Numbered from the stretch's first letter, positions 13,701-26,650 are shown. The stretch: DNA of 64,000 nucleotides from Neospora caninum Liverpool (GCF_000208865.1 NC_018388.1:1178001-1242000); one strand, 5' to 3'. The notes: generated by a model not told the origin, from the sequence alone. Program-made: numbers and translations.

Positions 13701-16700
13701 GGAAACCGCTTGCTGACCACATTCGGCAGGAACTTGCTGCGGCCTTGAAGGAGTTGAAGCAGCTGTTGAAAAACCAGGAATCCGCCTTAATGGAGCTTGT
13801 CAGTGAACAGGCACGGAGTTACAGGGCTGCGGCGGACGCGCAGAGAAATGCATGCGTGGCGTTGCTCCTGCAGAAGCACGCGGAGGAAAACCAGAGACTC
13901 AAGCGGTGGAGTGCCGCGATGGCCAAGGCCGTGAAGGAGACGCGGGCCTTGCATGCAGAGGGTCAGCACGACGGGCGCCGAGACTCGGGAAACCTGGAAA
14001 GCAACCCTGGAGCGGCTCTGGAATACGTCAGCCGTGCCGTTTCAGAGAGGCGACGGCTAGGAGAAGACCGACAGCGACTTGAAATCCAAATGCTCGATGC
14101 TGCCTACTCGAACTCGGTTGATATGCACGAGGCGCGACTGGATTTCCTTGTAAGCAACCTGTTCGCGACGCGACAAAACACGCGGAATCAATGACGAAGC
14201 GGCCCTAATCGTTACTGTCGGGCACGCGCCTCAGACGTCAGATACGCTGGTCACTTCCGCGTAGCGTAAACCTGTAGATTGGTCGTGGAAATTGCACAGT
14301 CGAGGCAGACACTGTCAACCGACCCGGGGAGGTATTATCCACTCTGGATCCCGTGCGCGCGTCAATCGCATTTGACTACCTCCAGACATTTTTATCACAG
14401 ACGCCCTCCGCTGCAGCATTTCCTCCAGATATTATACAGACATCTGTATATATATATATATATAGGCATATATATGTGTAGCCGGCCGTGTGTATCAGCT
14501 GTTAGATTCCACAAACCGATTTGTGCAAAGTGGAACCGAGCCCGTAGGGCTTGATGCTGAAGATGAACCTTCTGGTGGCTGTCGTTTGTGCTCCTCCACC
14601 CGGCATTCGTGAGCACTGTTTTCCTCGAGTGTTTGTGACGCCTTTGGTTTTCAGCGCGACCAGGCCAAATTAGAGAACGAACTCTTGGAGGCGTACTCTA
14701 TCGAGGACCACAAGCTCCACGGCGACTTTGCGGTCGAGCTTGGAACCTTGCAACTGGAAGCGCTAGTGAAGAGTGGCCTGACACGAGCGGCAAGGACGGA
14801 GGCAGAAGGCGGGCAAGCGAGTCTAAAGTTCGATGAAATCGCTAAACCAGAGATGGAAGGCTGGACTAGCAAGACCGTTGTGGCAGCGCTTCAGGCAGTC
14901 CAGGGGAAGGTCGCGAAGGAGCGGTCGGCCAACCGCGACGCCAACGCAAAACTTGTCGCCAAGTAAGAACACGAGATAAACGTAACTCTTTCTACAGGCA
15001 CAGCCGAAGAAAACAGAACCCTAGCAGCCAACGGACGGTGCCCGCGGCTTGGTTCCTCGGCGTGGAGCAGAGGGCGCATCCACACAGAAAGCACGGAAGA
15101 GTGTCTAGGGGTGAGTCCAGGATAGAATGCCTGCCGTTCACCAATTGCTTCTCCCAAATATCTCACAGTCTTCACGCTGGCCGATTGTGGATAGGTGAGG
15201 CAGCCGGTTCCTACCCTCTTGCATGTCGCACAGATAGGTCTTTGAGAAAAAAGGAGTGTAAATTTATGAAGTTGTTTCCGCTTCGCCATTATAGATAGAA
15301 GGCCGGCTAAGTGCTCGGCCACAGAGACCCGCGAAGCGAAGCAGCGAAAGACAGCGTCTCTGTTTCTTTTCCACGAAAGGGCCACACTGAGTCTGGTGCG
15401 ATCGTTAAAGGCACGTGAAAACTGGAATGGTAGGTAAGGAAAAACAGACACCCGAAACACTATATCCGTGTGTGTTCTCAGAGAAGCATGAAAAGCTGGC
15501 AGTGTATATACGAGTATATTGTACGTATAGACAAAAGAGTATTATACATCTGCGTTCACGATTCATGCACGTGTACATATCCAGTTCTATGTCTCACGTG
15601 CACTATCATGCGAGCTAGGAATGTTTGACACGCGTGACTGAGCAAATCACACTCCTCCTGTTATGGTGCCGTTTCCGCTGAGGGAGTGGCTGCGTGGCCC
15701 TCAGGCGCGCTCGCCTCAAACCACAGTCCGCAACGAAAGACGGCTCTGGCGACACTAAAGGGGACGAATCTGCGGGGATCTGTTGTTGAATCTAAAAGAA
15801 AGCGACGCAACAACGCATCTCCAAGAGGTCGCTCAGCACGCTACGCAGCCCGTGTGCCGGTAACTAGGGAAATTTTTTGTGTGTAAAAGAAGGTGTATCG
15901 AGATACACTCGAGTGTCTGTACCGCGTTTGTCCATTTGTAGCAGTGACGGCTGAAGGCCAAGGGGCTGGGGCACCCCCAGTGTTCGCATGTCCTGGGCAG
16001 CCCCCATATCTGCAAATCCCCCTGTTGGTCACATGTGCGCTGTTCCTGCCTCTGGTTACGCAAGCACACTGTCGCCGCCATTGCGGCGACAGAAAAGCGA
16101 AACGCCGGCGGGATCACGAGGAACATGATCCGCTTCTCGTCTCATTGGGCTGGGCATGTATTCTTTGAGTAAAGGGATACTTGACGTCGGGTAATTATGT
16201 TGGCACGGCGGATCGTTGCCATTCGAAACCGCGCCTGCGTGGCGCATCTAGATTAACTTACCGGTAGCTGACTCTGCCGAAAACGTACAGATCTGCGTTC
16301 GGTGTAATATCAGCACACTCCCCTACGTTTGAAAGTTCATTGCAATGGGCGACGCCATTCGGACTGCGACAACGCCGAGAGCCTTTCCGCCCTTTGGACT
16401 GTTTCCGTTCCAGAAAACCACTACTGCTCACAAGGGAACTGTGGTTCCTCCTCAACTTTACTTGCATGGCATCCTGCAAACTGACAAGAAAACTGATGTT
16501 TCCGGGAGGCCGACACCATTTTCCTGAGTTTCGAACTGTCAGACGTGACACGTACCTTAATCCAGAGCGCCGTGTATCACATTCCATGTAATCAGGGGGA
16601 AACAAGCCTCGGAGGCGCTAACGCGATATGCATCAAACAGATACGACCTGATGACACAGGAAATCGACGAAATCCAAGGAAGGTCATTCCAACTTGCTCT

Positions 16701-19700
16701 CAGTGATTTGGAAGTCCGAGATGGCACTTGGAAAGCTGCTCTTTCTGTAAGTTGCGTGTCCGAGAAGAGTAACGGCAGACAGTCCGAAAGAAAGCAAAAG
16801 ACGTTTTACCTGTCGGGCGGTCTATGTATCATTCAAAAAGCTGTTGAGCCCTCTTTTGATGTAGCCTTAGATTAGTGCAGTTGGCCCGGAAGAGGGTGCT
16901 GGTATGTCAAGCGGGCGCAATATAACTAACAGGATTTCTGCAGGGGAACAACGCCTATCAGTGTCGTCACGATGCTTTGATATAGCTGCGTGTGTACTAG
17001 TATGCCTGCGCTGTTTCGTATATGAGGCTCGTTGATCCTTACCGAAGTAGTAAATAAATAGAGAGGTTCGTTGTGAAACAGAGGTACGGCTGTGATCTCT
17101 CGGAGACCGACAGATTGTCGACCCCGCGTTTCCACTTTGGAATGCCAACATCACGGCCCGCGTTTCGAAGCGGAACAATAACAATCAACAACGAATTTAA
17201 ACTTATATATATCGGTACTGCATGGATGCTTCAGTGCGGCTTCCGTTGTAGCATCCCAGTGCGATAAGTGCTGCAGGACGTCAGGGGCAACAAGTGTCAA
17301 TTGTTGAAGAATCGTTACAGGTGATTGTGTTTGCGGTAACACTTAGGCGGCTGGCCGAATCGCAGTGCATGATGAGGAGAGACACACGTCGGAACAAGAA
17401 GTTCTCCGGCGAACGGAGGTCCAAAAGACAGTTGAGGTGGACAACGACTTCGAAAAAGCACAACTTCTCCAGGAACTCCTCGAAAAGAACTCTCAATCTC
17501 GGCTACGAACGTTCACGCATCTACGGAGTGCCATGCTTCAGACAAGGCTTAAGGCGTGGGAAAGCTTGGCTGTACGCTCACACATTCTGGCAAATTTGAG
17601 ATGTAGTTGCCTTCAGAAAGTCACTCGACTGTCGTTGTTTTCGATTATTGCAGGAACTGAAACTGCGACGCCGTTTGCGGACCGTGGGGGAAACCTTTTG
17701 CAGTCGGGAACGTACCGGCCATCGCTTTCGACTCCAACGAAAATGGCGTGACACTTAGTCTACGTCCACACATTCCGCGCGCCTAGATGCACGACGGGCC
17801 ACCAGAAAAAGAGGAGGCTCTCGCTTGCTTCGCTAAGAACGAATTCCAGGAGTAGAGTCACATCTACTGAATCACTGCCCAGCAAACCTTTGTTTTGACG
17901 CATTTCTCGTGTAGCCGCTCAATGGTGTGGGCTTCAGTAGTAGTCTCTGCCGACCGCAGATATTTTCCATCAGACGAAACAATCATTCTCTTTAACCTGC
18001 ACGGCAACATCGTGTGTTTCTGGATTGCCGTTGACACTCTGCAGCTTGGTGGCGGACTCTTCGACAGAGATAAGGCGCTTGAGTTCTGGAAAGAAGCGGC
18101 TGATCACAGGACCCAAGACGACGACGCTCTTGCGGCAATCCGCGACCAGCGCCGGCAGGCAACGGGGAAATACGTAATGAGGGTCCGTAAGCTGGTGACT
18201 CGCGAAGAGAAGCGACGAGCCCACCAGAGAGACGCCGTGTCTCACTCTGCTTTTGTAGTGGTTCAGGTAGGCAACATTTTCAACGACGTGAACTCAGCAG
18301 AGAGACAACTCAGCATACCACTGAAATCCCACCACCACGAGAGTTCTTCTCACGGACTCACGCGACAACCCCCGTTTTCTCAGATCGATCAGATGTGCAC
18401 TGTCTTCGAGAGTCCCTGCCTGTACATCAAGTAGCTGACTGCTATTAGGCTGACGAGTGGGTGAGGGGAGTCCCCCTCTCCTCGGTAGATTAAGTCAGCC
18501 CGCCGGCAGCGTAGGGTCCTTTCGCAGCCCTTTCCAGTCTTCCTATCAACAACAGATACTCCGCCTCTCCCGCGACCACCGCGCCCATCCACCGTTTGCC
18601 GCATTCCGCAACGATTGCTTGCGAACCGCTCACGAAAGCGTGGGGCTGCTTCGAGGGCGAAGACACACTCTGCGGCGGGGTGCTGTGATGCTCCTCGAGA
18701 AAAGTAAAAATTTGTCCCGTATTTTCTGCTCCTCCTCGGCTCGATCAAGCCCATTTATGTTGGACGGCGAAATCGCCCACGATGCTTTCCGTCTGTTGCT
18801 TGCAGCCTCGGACAGTTACTGGAAAGGGGCTCGGCATGGCTGGGGGGGCGTTGCAGCGCGCAGTTGAGATGCTGGCTCAGAAGAGGCTGGAAGACGAAAT
18901 CACCCAAAGACGGAGTGTGTTGAGAGAGGACCTGAGGCACGCGTTGGAGAAGATTGACGAGGAGATAAAGCGACTCCGCGAGGCCGAAGAGAGCGAGGCC
19001 GCAGAGCTCTCAGGTGCTGACGACGAGGTGGCTGAACAGGACGGCTCGGTGATGGGATCCACGTCAGCACTAGGCAGCGCGGAAGACGGAGCAGCGACAA
19101 AACGCAGCAAAAAACGGCCTGGGCGAAAACTTGAAAACCGCCTCAAGCTCCTTGATCAGCAACGTGAAGACGCTGTCACCAATTTCAACGAGAACGAGCG
19201 CAAGCTTGAGTCAGAGTGTCGTACGCGGGCTGTCCACGTGCGGCATGAGATCCTGCAGAAAATCACTGACTTTGCCGCCGAGGTAGAATCTAGCGGCCAG
19301 CAGCTGGATAGCATCGCAGCTGAAATCGCCAAAGACATCACGCTCAAGTACCAAGAAGAAGTGGAGGAGGTCCAAGAGAAGCGAACCAAACATGCGGCAA
19401 GCGAGACGAGCACGGAAGCTTCGGAAGTCACTGAAAAGGTATGTCCACTAACCCAAGGTCGAGAAGTGCCGTTATATCTGAAGCCTGGGCTCTACGCGAT
19501 CCCTCATCTATGTCAGACTCGTCTCTCCTTGCGGGCTGATCGCTCCACCATCCAATTCCTCCCACGGCGGTCGTTTACCGACCCCCTCCTGGATCTCAGG
19601 CTGAGTCGCTAGAGACACAGCGAGTCTCCGACCTCGTCAAGATCGTCCTGGAGTGGAACACAATCTACTTGCAGGTTCCAGCACCACGATCAATCGCCAC

Positions 19701-22700
19701 AGGTAGTCAGTAGGTCGAAACCGTTCCTCTTCTCGAAACTCACACATAGGTTGGTGTCTCGGAAAAGGGAAAAGAACTCAAAGCCACCGCCGCCTTCCGG
19801 CAGGTCTCTTCGTTTATGTGACGGAAAATCTTTTCCTTGTCAGGCCGAAAACGCTGCCTCTGCTGAAGGCGAATTGGACCAGCAAGTTCGGCAGCTGGCG
19901 ATCGTGCGTTGCCAAAGATTGATTTGTAAGTCGCAGCCTTTGCTGGCCTCCGTTATACACGCCCTTTTTGCTGGTGTCGAGGCCGAGTATGCTTTTGTGG
20001 GGTTTGGCTAGCCCCATAAATGAGAGCTGCTGTGCAGGCATAGATGACAGGTTCAAAACGTGCATATCCCGGTAACACCAGATAAACGTGGGTGCATGTA
20101 GGTGTAGTTCCATGCCGTCTGGCAGTCCTACAGCGTCGCCGTTTTTCCTCGTCCTATTCAACTTTGCTTACAAGCGCGTCTGTCTAACTCAGCAAATAGG
20201 GGGAGTGTCATTTCTGTTGTGTCTCTCCGTGGACCGCTGCGACACTCAACAGTGCGCCTGAAGCGACTCGTGGAAAAAGGCAGCAAAGTGGCTCGGAGCC
20301 TTTCTGAGAATGCCTCCGCCGGTAAGACTCACAAAGACTCAGGAACGGAAAACTTCGACTCCGTCAAAGCGGAAACCCTGAATGGAAATCACTATCTCAT
20401 CGAGACTGGCACTGCAGTGGTCCACGGATTGAACCGGCATTGTCCAGCGAGAAAACGCGTTACGCGCCCCCCACACTGTCTCACGGCTCCGCGACCTGCA
20501 GCAGGTGGTATTGCGTCGGGGGAGTGTTACGCTGTCGAGCAAATCAGGGACCTTCCCAGACCTACAGCAGCACTGTTGAAGCATTCTGGAACCGGCAGTA
20601 CGCAAGGCACCTCCAGAGGCAACGCTATGCTGGGAAGGGTTCGGCAGCGCAAGAGGCGACGTTCTCGTTCCAGGCCGAGAGAAGAGACAGAAGGGACGAG
20701 TTAGGGAGGTCGTGACTGCTGCTTCGGACGGCTTCCGGTTTCGACACCTCTTTCCTCTTTGCAGAGCTGCGTCGTCTCCAGAACGAGGAGAAACTCATGG
20801 AAGCAGAAAAGCGAGCTCAGCTGGAACGGGAGTTTGAGCAACACGAACGCGAGAAGGACGAAGCGGAAAGACGCCTAGCAGCGTCGCTCGAGTCGCTTCA
20901 GGTGCTTGCACGTCGAGAGACCCGTATCGCTACCCGAAAAAAGGGACGAACGCTATCCCTAGCAGTCACAAAAGCATGCCTGCCTGCCTGCGTCCAGCGT
21001 AGCTCTAGGAGGTTTTATGTTTCTGGTGCTGGCGAAAGGTGGAGGTATTGTCCGTTAAGGTGTGTGACTTCAGGCCGTAAAAACGTGGTCCTTTTGAGCT
21101 GTGGATACCGCTTTTCTCTGCTCACGGTTCCTTCTGGGGTGGTGCAGAAAGAATGGGAAGAGCGACTTGAGAGGGCCGAAGAAGAGGGACGGGCTCGGCT
21201 GCGCGAGCTTCAGGAGGCAGCGCGACGAGAGTCTGGACGGAAAATGGACGATCAGAACCTCGGAGCCATGAAGCAGGAGATTTTCTCAAGGCATCAAGTG
21301 GACGCTGCTCGCTTTGATGATGCTCTCGGTGCCGAGTACTGGAAGCAAATGAATCACCTAAGGGAGAGGCTGCAGGTGAAGATGATGGCCCGGAAGAGGC
21401 GAATGGTTGCGGCGGCTCAGGAGCAACTGAGCCTCGAAGGTGACCGTTTGAAGGAAGCAAGGAACGCGTTCGTGGCCCAGCAAGAGGCCGTTAGTTTTTA
21501 CGACACCGAAAAACAACGTGAGGTACGGATCCTTTACATGTGACAGCTACCCCGAGGTGCACGTGGGCAAAGAGCAGACACCACAGAAAGATGGATTGGA
21601 GGGGAATAAGCGACAATGAAACTGGAACTCCGTGTTACATCTGCTCGGTACGTCCATGAGAGTTCCACCACTTCTCTAGTGGTCACGAGGAGTAAGCCAT
21701 GACCATTCTTGAAGACGGTACGGTAGTGCCCTGTAACAGCGTCGTAGAGACGGTCAGATCCACCCCAGAGAAACAGCCACCTACGGTGGGAGATGAGAAC
21801 ACCTTGATCGTTCCCCCAAAATTGTCGGTGCGTTCATATCTCGATGTTTTCCGTCGGATAAACGGGCAGACTCAAGCTAACACCGGAGGTGCCTCTCTCG
21901 AGCGAGGTTGCAGAAAGCTCGTTGCCGTGTTTTCGGTAATTACATCCTTGGAGACAAGACAGTTTATCACAAGTTCACATTTCCCTTCCCAGGTCGTCGT
22001 CCGGGTCGGGCGGGCTTGGAGGGACGAAGCCCGTCGACGGGCAGCACAACGGAGGGCAAATGAAGAAGCGGACAACGTTGCCAGAGTGGACGAGGGGACC
22101 CAAGAAGCAGACCTGCCGCCTCTTCAGAAACTCCCGACGAATGCTCTCAACAAACGACTTGCCGGCATTCGGTGAGACATCGCTATTTCGAATAGCGGGC
22201 GCCACGGAAGCCATCAGTGGATGGCCGGCAACGCGGGCGGTTGACACAAATATGATGCTTTTATGAAAACCTGGAAACATAGCTGCGAATGGCAAACCAC
22301 AGGCTGGACCCAGGAACCATTCCTGTCGGTGGCACATGTGTGTCTTTTTTTGTGTCAGTCGTGCGATTGAGGCCGCGATCGCCGAGATGCGCGGTACTAT
22401 GCAGTCGATCTCCACGGTGGGCACCCGCCGAAGCACATCGAGACGGCCAACCATCCAACAATTTGAGTCTTTAGTTGACGCGACAGGTGAAATCAATCAG
22501 GTGAGCATCAAGCGCCAGACGGCCAACTGTTCCTTTCCTCCTCTGGGATGCAGAGTCTCCAGTCACACTGAGAGAGCTTGGGGAAGTATTCAGCGACTGA
22601 GGATAGCTAACGGTTATCGCTTGCGGGTTCCGCCCTTCTGATTACCTGATCAAACGCGCCACGTGTGTTCTGCCGTTTCATCTTTGTGTCTTCTGGCACA

Positions 22701-22885
22701 CTTGGAAGTTCTCTGATATCCTCCCCTAACACGGCGTGGAAACAAACCCTTGCATTGAATGGAACACGTGAACAACACAGGAGAACCTGGTGGCGCGCTT
22801 GGCGTTCATGGCTCAGCGCGGCCGCATTCTTGAAGGGTGGGAACAAATCAACACTACCTTCGATTCGCTTCAGCCGGCTTCATGA
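324..22885 (+). CDS. Large GCC2/GCC3-type membrane protein with coiled-coil tail (5' partial)
   Basis: I built this model by splice-site and phase continuity. Exons: 324-531, 2080-2425, 2969-3119, 3295-3423, 3788-3953, 4585-4820, 5617-5743, 6022-6224, 7049-7173, 7362-7746, 8230-8565, 8891-9090, 9261-9618, 10187-10288, 10564-10665, 11299-11595, 12169-12498, 13637-14149, 14655-14962, 16641-16746, 17347-17571, 18045-18266, 18806-19438, 19600-19674, 19750-19803, 19844-19925, 20253-20321, 20765-20901, 21148-21522, 21993-22171, 22359-22500, 22781-22885. They total 7,026 bases (2,341 codons plus stop) with no frame conflict. The order is cysteine-rich repeats (CPAGYYC, CPAGTFC), a conserved pre-membrane module, one transmembrane helix near residues 899-921, then about 1,420 mostly helical residues. 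This implies a type I membrane protein of the secretory system or surface. The start and signal peptide are outside the window. The weakest junctions are the donors at 2425 and 12498 and the acceptor at 4585. It is unlike the cysteine repeat modular proteins in having such a long cytoplasmic coiled coil. The precise role is unknown. Confidence 0.8.
8230..9090 (+). other. Conserved pre-membrane module of the large membrane protein
   Basis: Two exons (8230-8565 and 8891-9090) encode a non-repetitive module containing STIVWEIKDGVYPVYYK joined to ESLMNTHPAMDDAAFRELAK, then a beta-rich stretch ending GSFVFAASDN and ISVVVVVPDGVRCP. The pattern (hydrophobic strand, YPVY, NT-P, aromatic/FR-L, YVFA-S, GV-CP) resembles a segment I associate with other large apicomplexan and ciliate GCC2/GCC3 proteins. 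That resemblance is from memory and needs a profile search. It sits between the cysteine repeats and the membrane helix. Confidence 0.55.
9343..9411 (+). other. Transmembrane helix of the large membrane protein
   Basis: The exon at 9261-9618 encodes WGIVFLGVFAVVACCLVAIY followed by AVWRCRH. This is about 23 hydrophobic residues flanked by Arg/His on the C-terminal side, as expected for a single-pass helix with the coiled coil in the cytoplasm. No second comparably hydrophobic stretch occurs in the modelled exons. Confidence 0.85.
11299..22500 (+). other. Coiled-coil cytoplasmic tail region
   Basis: Sixteen exons encode Glu/Lys/Arg/Gln/Leu-rich helical sequence, for example LKELKQLLKNQESALMELVS (near 13750), LEDEITQRRSVLREDLRHAL (near 18890) and REFEQHEREKDEAERRLAAS (near 20820). 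Heptad-like spacing of Leu/Ala is visible. Acidic patches occur near 18990-19060. Structural, tethering or filament-like roles fit such a tail, but nothing in the sequence names a partner. Confidence 0.75.
16069..16092. repeat. Perfect intronic hairpin (10-bp stem, 4-nt loop)
   Basis: The sequence ctgtcgccgc is followed by catt and then the exact reverse complement gcggcgacag. It lies in the 1.7-kb intron between the exons ending 14962 and starting 16641. It could be chance or a small structured RNA element; no function is claimed. Confidence 0.8.
22781..22846 (+). repeat. Terminal-exon duplication, copy 1
   Basis: A 66-nt block (22 codons, beginning GAGAACCTGG and encoding ENLVARLAFM...GRILEGWEQ) is repeated without mismatch at 23009-23074. 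Each copy follows its own AG acceptor. The flanking intron sequence and the downstream codons differ. Confidence 0.95.
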
Positions 22886-23008
22886 CTGTCATGCCTTACT
22901 CCTGTGAGTCACGTCTGTTGTTTCTGCATCTGTTACATCATTTCCTCACAGCTGATTCGAAACTTGGAGAAGCTGAGTGGCGTCTACTCTTCTATTACAC
23001 ACCCCTAG

Positions 23009-23107
23009 GAGAACCTGGTGGCGCGCTTGGCGTTCATGGCTCAGCGCGGCCGCATTCTTGAAGGGTGGGAACAATGTCTCGACTCCATGAGTTACATGAC
23101 GTCCTAA
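23009..23107 (+). CDS. Alternative last exon of the large membrane protein gene
   Basis: This exon repeats exactly the first 66 coding bases of the exon at 22781-22885, behind a separate acceptor (cacccctag). It then diverges to encode CLDSMSYMTS and a TAA stop, instead of INTTFDSLQPAS and TGA. Both copies accept the phase-0 donor at 22500. The pair therefore reads as mutually exclusive terminal exons giving alternative C-termini of the coiled-coil tail. It could also be an unused recent duplication. Confidence 0.6.
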   Translation, partial: ENLVARLAFMAQRGRILEGWEQCLDSMSYMTS

Positions 23108-25007
23108 CAGGACCGGGATAACGAGACGTTCTGCGCAGCTGCTAGAAGCAAATCTTCTGATTCCAGTGACTGCTAAATCTCCTATGAACCAACACACAAC
23201 ACGTGCCATGAACTTGCAGCCTACTCTCTCGTTTTACGCGCGCCCCCGAGAGACGAGGTTGTCCTGAAAAGGTGGCCGGCAACCTAGCCCCGGCAGCGCA
23301 GAGTCCATGCACTGAAAGCGTACGACATACTGGCTTTGAAACGTATTGTAAACCGTTCGCCCATGTGACCACGCCGATTGCCTTTACGTTGTGGTTCTGC
23401 GGAGGATTTCCGACGCTTAGCTCGTGAGAGTGTCCGTTGTGTTGTCTCATTAAAAAAGGAATCTTAGTGGATCGCCCCTGGGGGCTCCACTGTCTCTATG
23501 TCGCTACTCTGGGAGAACGCTCTTTTCCGAGAAAGAAATGTGCCATTTTAAGCCCTCCAGCTCACAAGCCCTTCGCGGACTCATTTGGAAGTTCTGCGGG
23601 CACATCAGTTTACTGGACCGTATATGCACTAGTCCTGGCAAAAACGCCTGAAACGCCTCCTGTATCTGCTCCCACAACGCCGCTAATGCTTGATGGCCTC
23701 TTCGTTACTTACCTCACCAGGGTGAACACGGGTGCCCTGGTAGAGGGAAACGACCTCCGTACGATAGCTATGTCTGACCTCTTTCTTTAGCATCAGCCGC
23801 ATCGCGGCGTTGTCCGTCACTAAATGTACTGGATCATCTTTTCGAAGATTCCTTGTTACGCGGGCTCACAGCGATGCATGCCGCACCCTTTCTTCAACAC
23901 CCCCCATCCGCGCTGCTTACGCCTCGTCGACTACGTCCCGCAATAAAATTTTACTTACTGTGCCGTGTACCCGATGAGCTATACAGCTGTACCATGTACC
24001 TTTTCCATAAGATCGTTGCGTATGCCCATGTGCGTACCAGACTCTTTCGATAAAGTTTCTGACGAAAGGGATCAGTGTTCATGGTGATAATTGTCTTTTC
24101 TACGGGGAAACACCGCTTTACAAGTCTTGCTGAGGTCACCGTTCCGTCACGAATATTCTCCGTGATCCCCCACGCTGTAGCGTGAGTAGAAACACAAACG
24201 ATGCCAAGCGAAACGTGGAAAAAACAAAACCACGACAGAGATCCATCGGAACGCAGGCCCGTACTTCCAGGATAACAGTGTGCGGGTGAAACATTGCAAG
24301 GTCTTTTCATAGGCATTGGCCCACGAAGATCTTCACAAAAAATATCTCCACTTGTATTTCGGAATAGGACGAAGTGCGACGGCGACTACATCCCATTATC
24401 TATCGTCTGTGCAGGAGCGTGATTCCCGTTTGTATCCTTTCCCTTTTTGTTTAATTGTGCCGATGCCGTGTCAATGGAGACGCACAATGGAAAAGACCAG
24501 TGGCCCCGAAGGGACCATCGCTGGACATGGACAAAACATACGATGAAACGCCGTTCAGAACATGGCGCAGTTTGACAATGCGGAAAGCGGTTGCAGGCTG
24601 TCTGCTCCGAATGCGCATTTTACGCAGATAGATGCATGGCAAGGCCCATCAAGAAGACAGTGGAAAGTCCCGCCAAAGGTCTTCATCGGCAACCAACCTT
24701 TCCACACACCGTATGGGCGCACAAATAAACCTTCATGTTCAAAACATGTTGGTACTGTATTCACGCATACTTCGAATTATTGATATCTATGCATATACAC
24801 ATACTGGTGTGGCCAGTGAGCTGGAGACGTCCAGCGAAGACTGTCTAATTTCCCCCAGACTGGGAGCAGGCAACGCATCCTCGTGCTAAATACAGGTGTG
24901 AATCGACGGACCCAAACATCTCCACTACACGAAGGAGCAGTATTGCCAAACAACTTGCCAACGGAGTAAGAGCAGCATCACGATTCACATTTAATACAGA
25001 GCTACAA

Positions 25008-25009
<2 letters not shown>

Positions 25010-25052
<43 letters not shown>
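25010..25052. repeat. (TA)n microsatellite
   Basis: About 43 bases of uninterrupted alternating TA, one of the longest runs in the window, in the convergent spacer. Confidence 0.95.
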
Positions 25053-25054
<2 letters not shown>

Positions 25055-26607
25055 CATGCAAATTGGCATCATGCCGGTTTTCTATGAATGAGAACCAGCG
25101 GCAACGCATCATCAGAGAGCCTAGGCCAAGGTGTGTGAAGGGATACACTGAGGACGTCTTCTTTCCCTTCTGCGGTGGCATATTCATGTTCGTTGCCTTC
25201 CTCATTTCTTGGATCCTCCTCGTCATCACATCTGTTTGTGCGTTTTCGTCCTGGCGACCTGCTATCAATTGTCACAGGTCACCTGTGTGCCCAGTTACTA
25301 CAAGGAAGAAAGTGAATCAGGGTCCTCAGTAGGACAGAAACGTCTTTCTTCCGTCTTATTCTTTCTGCTACCGAGGCCTGGTCTGTGCAAGAGTAGTTTT
25401 GGGCGGGAAACAAAGAAACGACTGTTGCTCATCCTGAACAGAGCGCAAAGAGAATGAGGAATAGTGACAAGAGGCACACGCCCGTAACGCCATCCAAACT
25501 GGAGGAGAGAGGAGGCCTGCGTACTTTGTCTTGATCTCTATCAGATAAAACGCCGCTCGGCCTTTGCGCCCTGGTTTACATTACAACAACAGATTTCTGC
25601 TAGAGCGGGCATGCTACTACTAGTCACCACACAGGAACTGCAAGCCTGCCTACGGGCATGTGCATGCATAGACAATGCTAATGCTTGAAAACCCACTGCA
25701 GCAAATATCTACATGAAAACCTGTATCTCTATCAAAGGAGCCTTGGTTAGAATAGACACGATATTATGCACAGTTAGGCCCTGCGAGTTTCAGTTTCGAA
25801 ACCATGAACGCTTCCGCTTGAGCTCAACTGCAAACGCCTGTCGAAAAAAGATGCGCATATATGTCTGCAGCTAAGCATACAGGATATGTGCTTCCCTGCA
25901 ATTACATATATATATATATATATGTAGAGAGAGAGAGGGAGAGAGAGAAGTGCGTATACGAACTCGTGTAAAGGAATGGAACAGGATGGAAGTGTGATAT
26001 CTAGGATCTCTGGTTTGCGTGATGTTACATGGCATGCACTCGACGGCTGATACCGGCTGACAGTTTATGTGGTTGCGTACAGGAATGTTGGGGGGAACTT
26101 CCTGTGCCTTCGCGCTGGCAAGCTATTTCTCCAGAGGCACGGGAAGACGCACAGTTAGCCTCGTAACAGACTGAGTCCTCAGCGACTTCCCGTTTTTCTC
26201 TAGCCGGCTCTTCTTCCGACGGCGTTCCTGAGTCTTCACCCTTCTGCCTGGTGGACAAAGACCTTCGAGGAGCCATCCAATCAGACTCTGATCTGGGGGA
26301 TCCTGACAGGCTTGCCAGGCGGGACACTTCGCCGGAGAATCCCAGACTGCTGCTTTTGATCGCCAGGAAACCCAGAGAAGCGTCCCTACCAAAGTCCAAG
26401 CAGCCGCAAAAGTTGACACACAAAAGCGACAAAAGAGGCGTTACAACGGGCTGCCGCCGCGCAATATCCATACCTGCATCACCCGGAGCCACTCGTGTAC
26501 CACCAAGAGTGAAACGAAGAACGTAACCAAGGGCAGTCCATAGGTCTCCACAGCAATACTGAGACTGTGTATCTGAGTAAACCGGGATGCCGATGATTCA
26601 TGTATGC

Positions 26608-26609
<2 letters not shown>

Positions 26610-26645
<36 letters not shown>
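26610..26645. repeat. (TA)n microsatellite
   Basis: About 36 bases of alternating TA just downstream of the kinase stop codon, with a second shorter tract at 26742-26760. Confidence 0.95.

Positions 26646-26650
<5 letters not shown>

Noticed and set aside
26025..26492. Possible last exon of the kinase gene on the minus strand
   Set aside because: The frame has no EF-hand loop or other expected C-terminal domain and no clear acceptor matching the phase-2 donor at the kinase stop.
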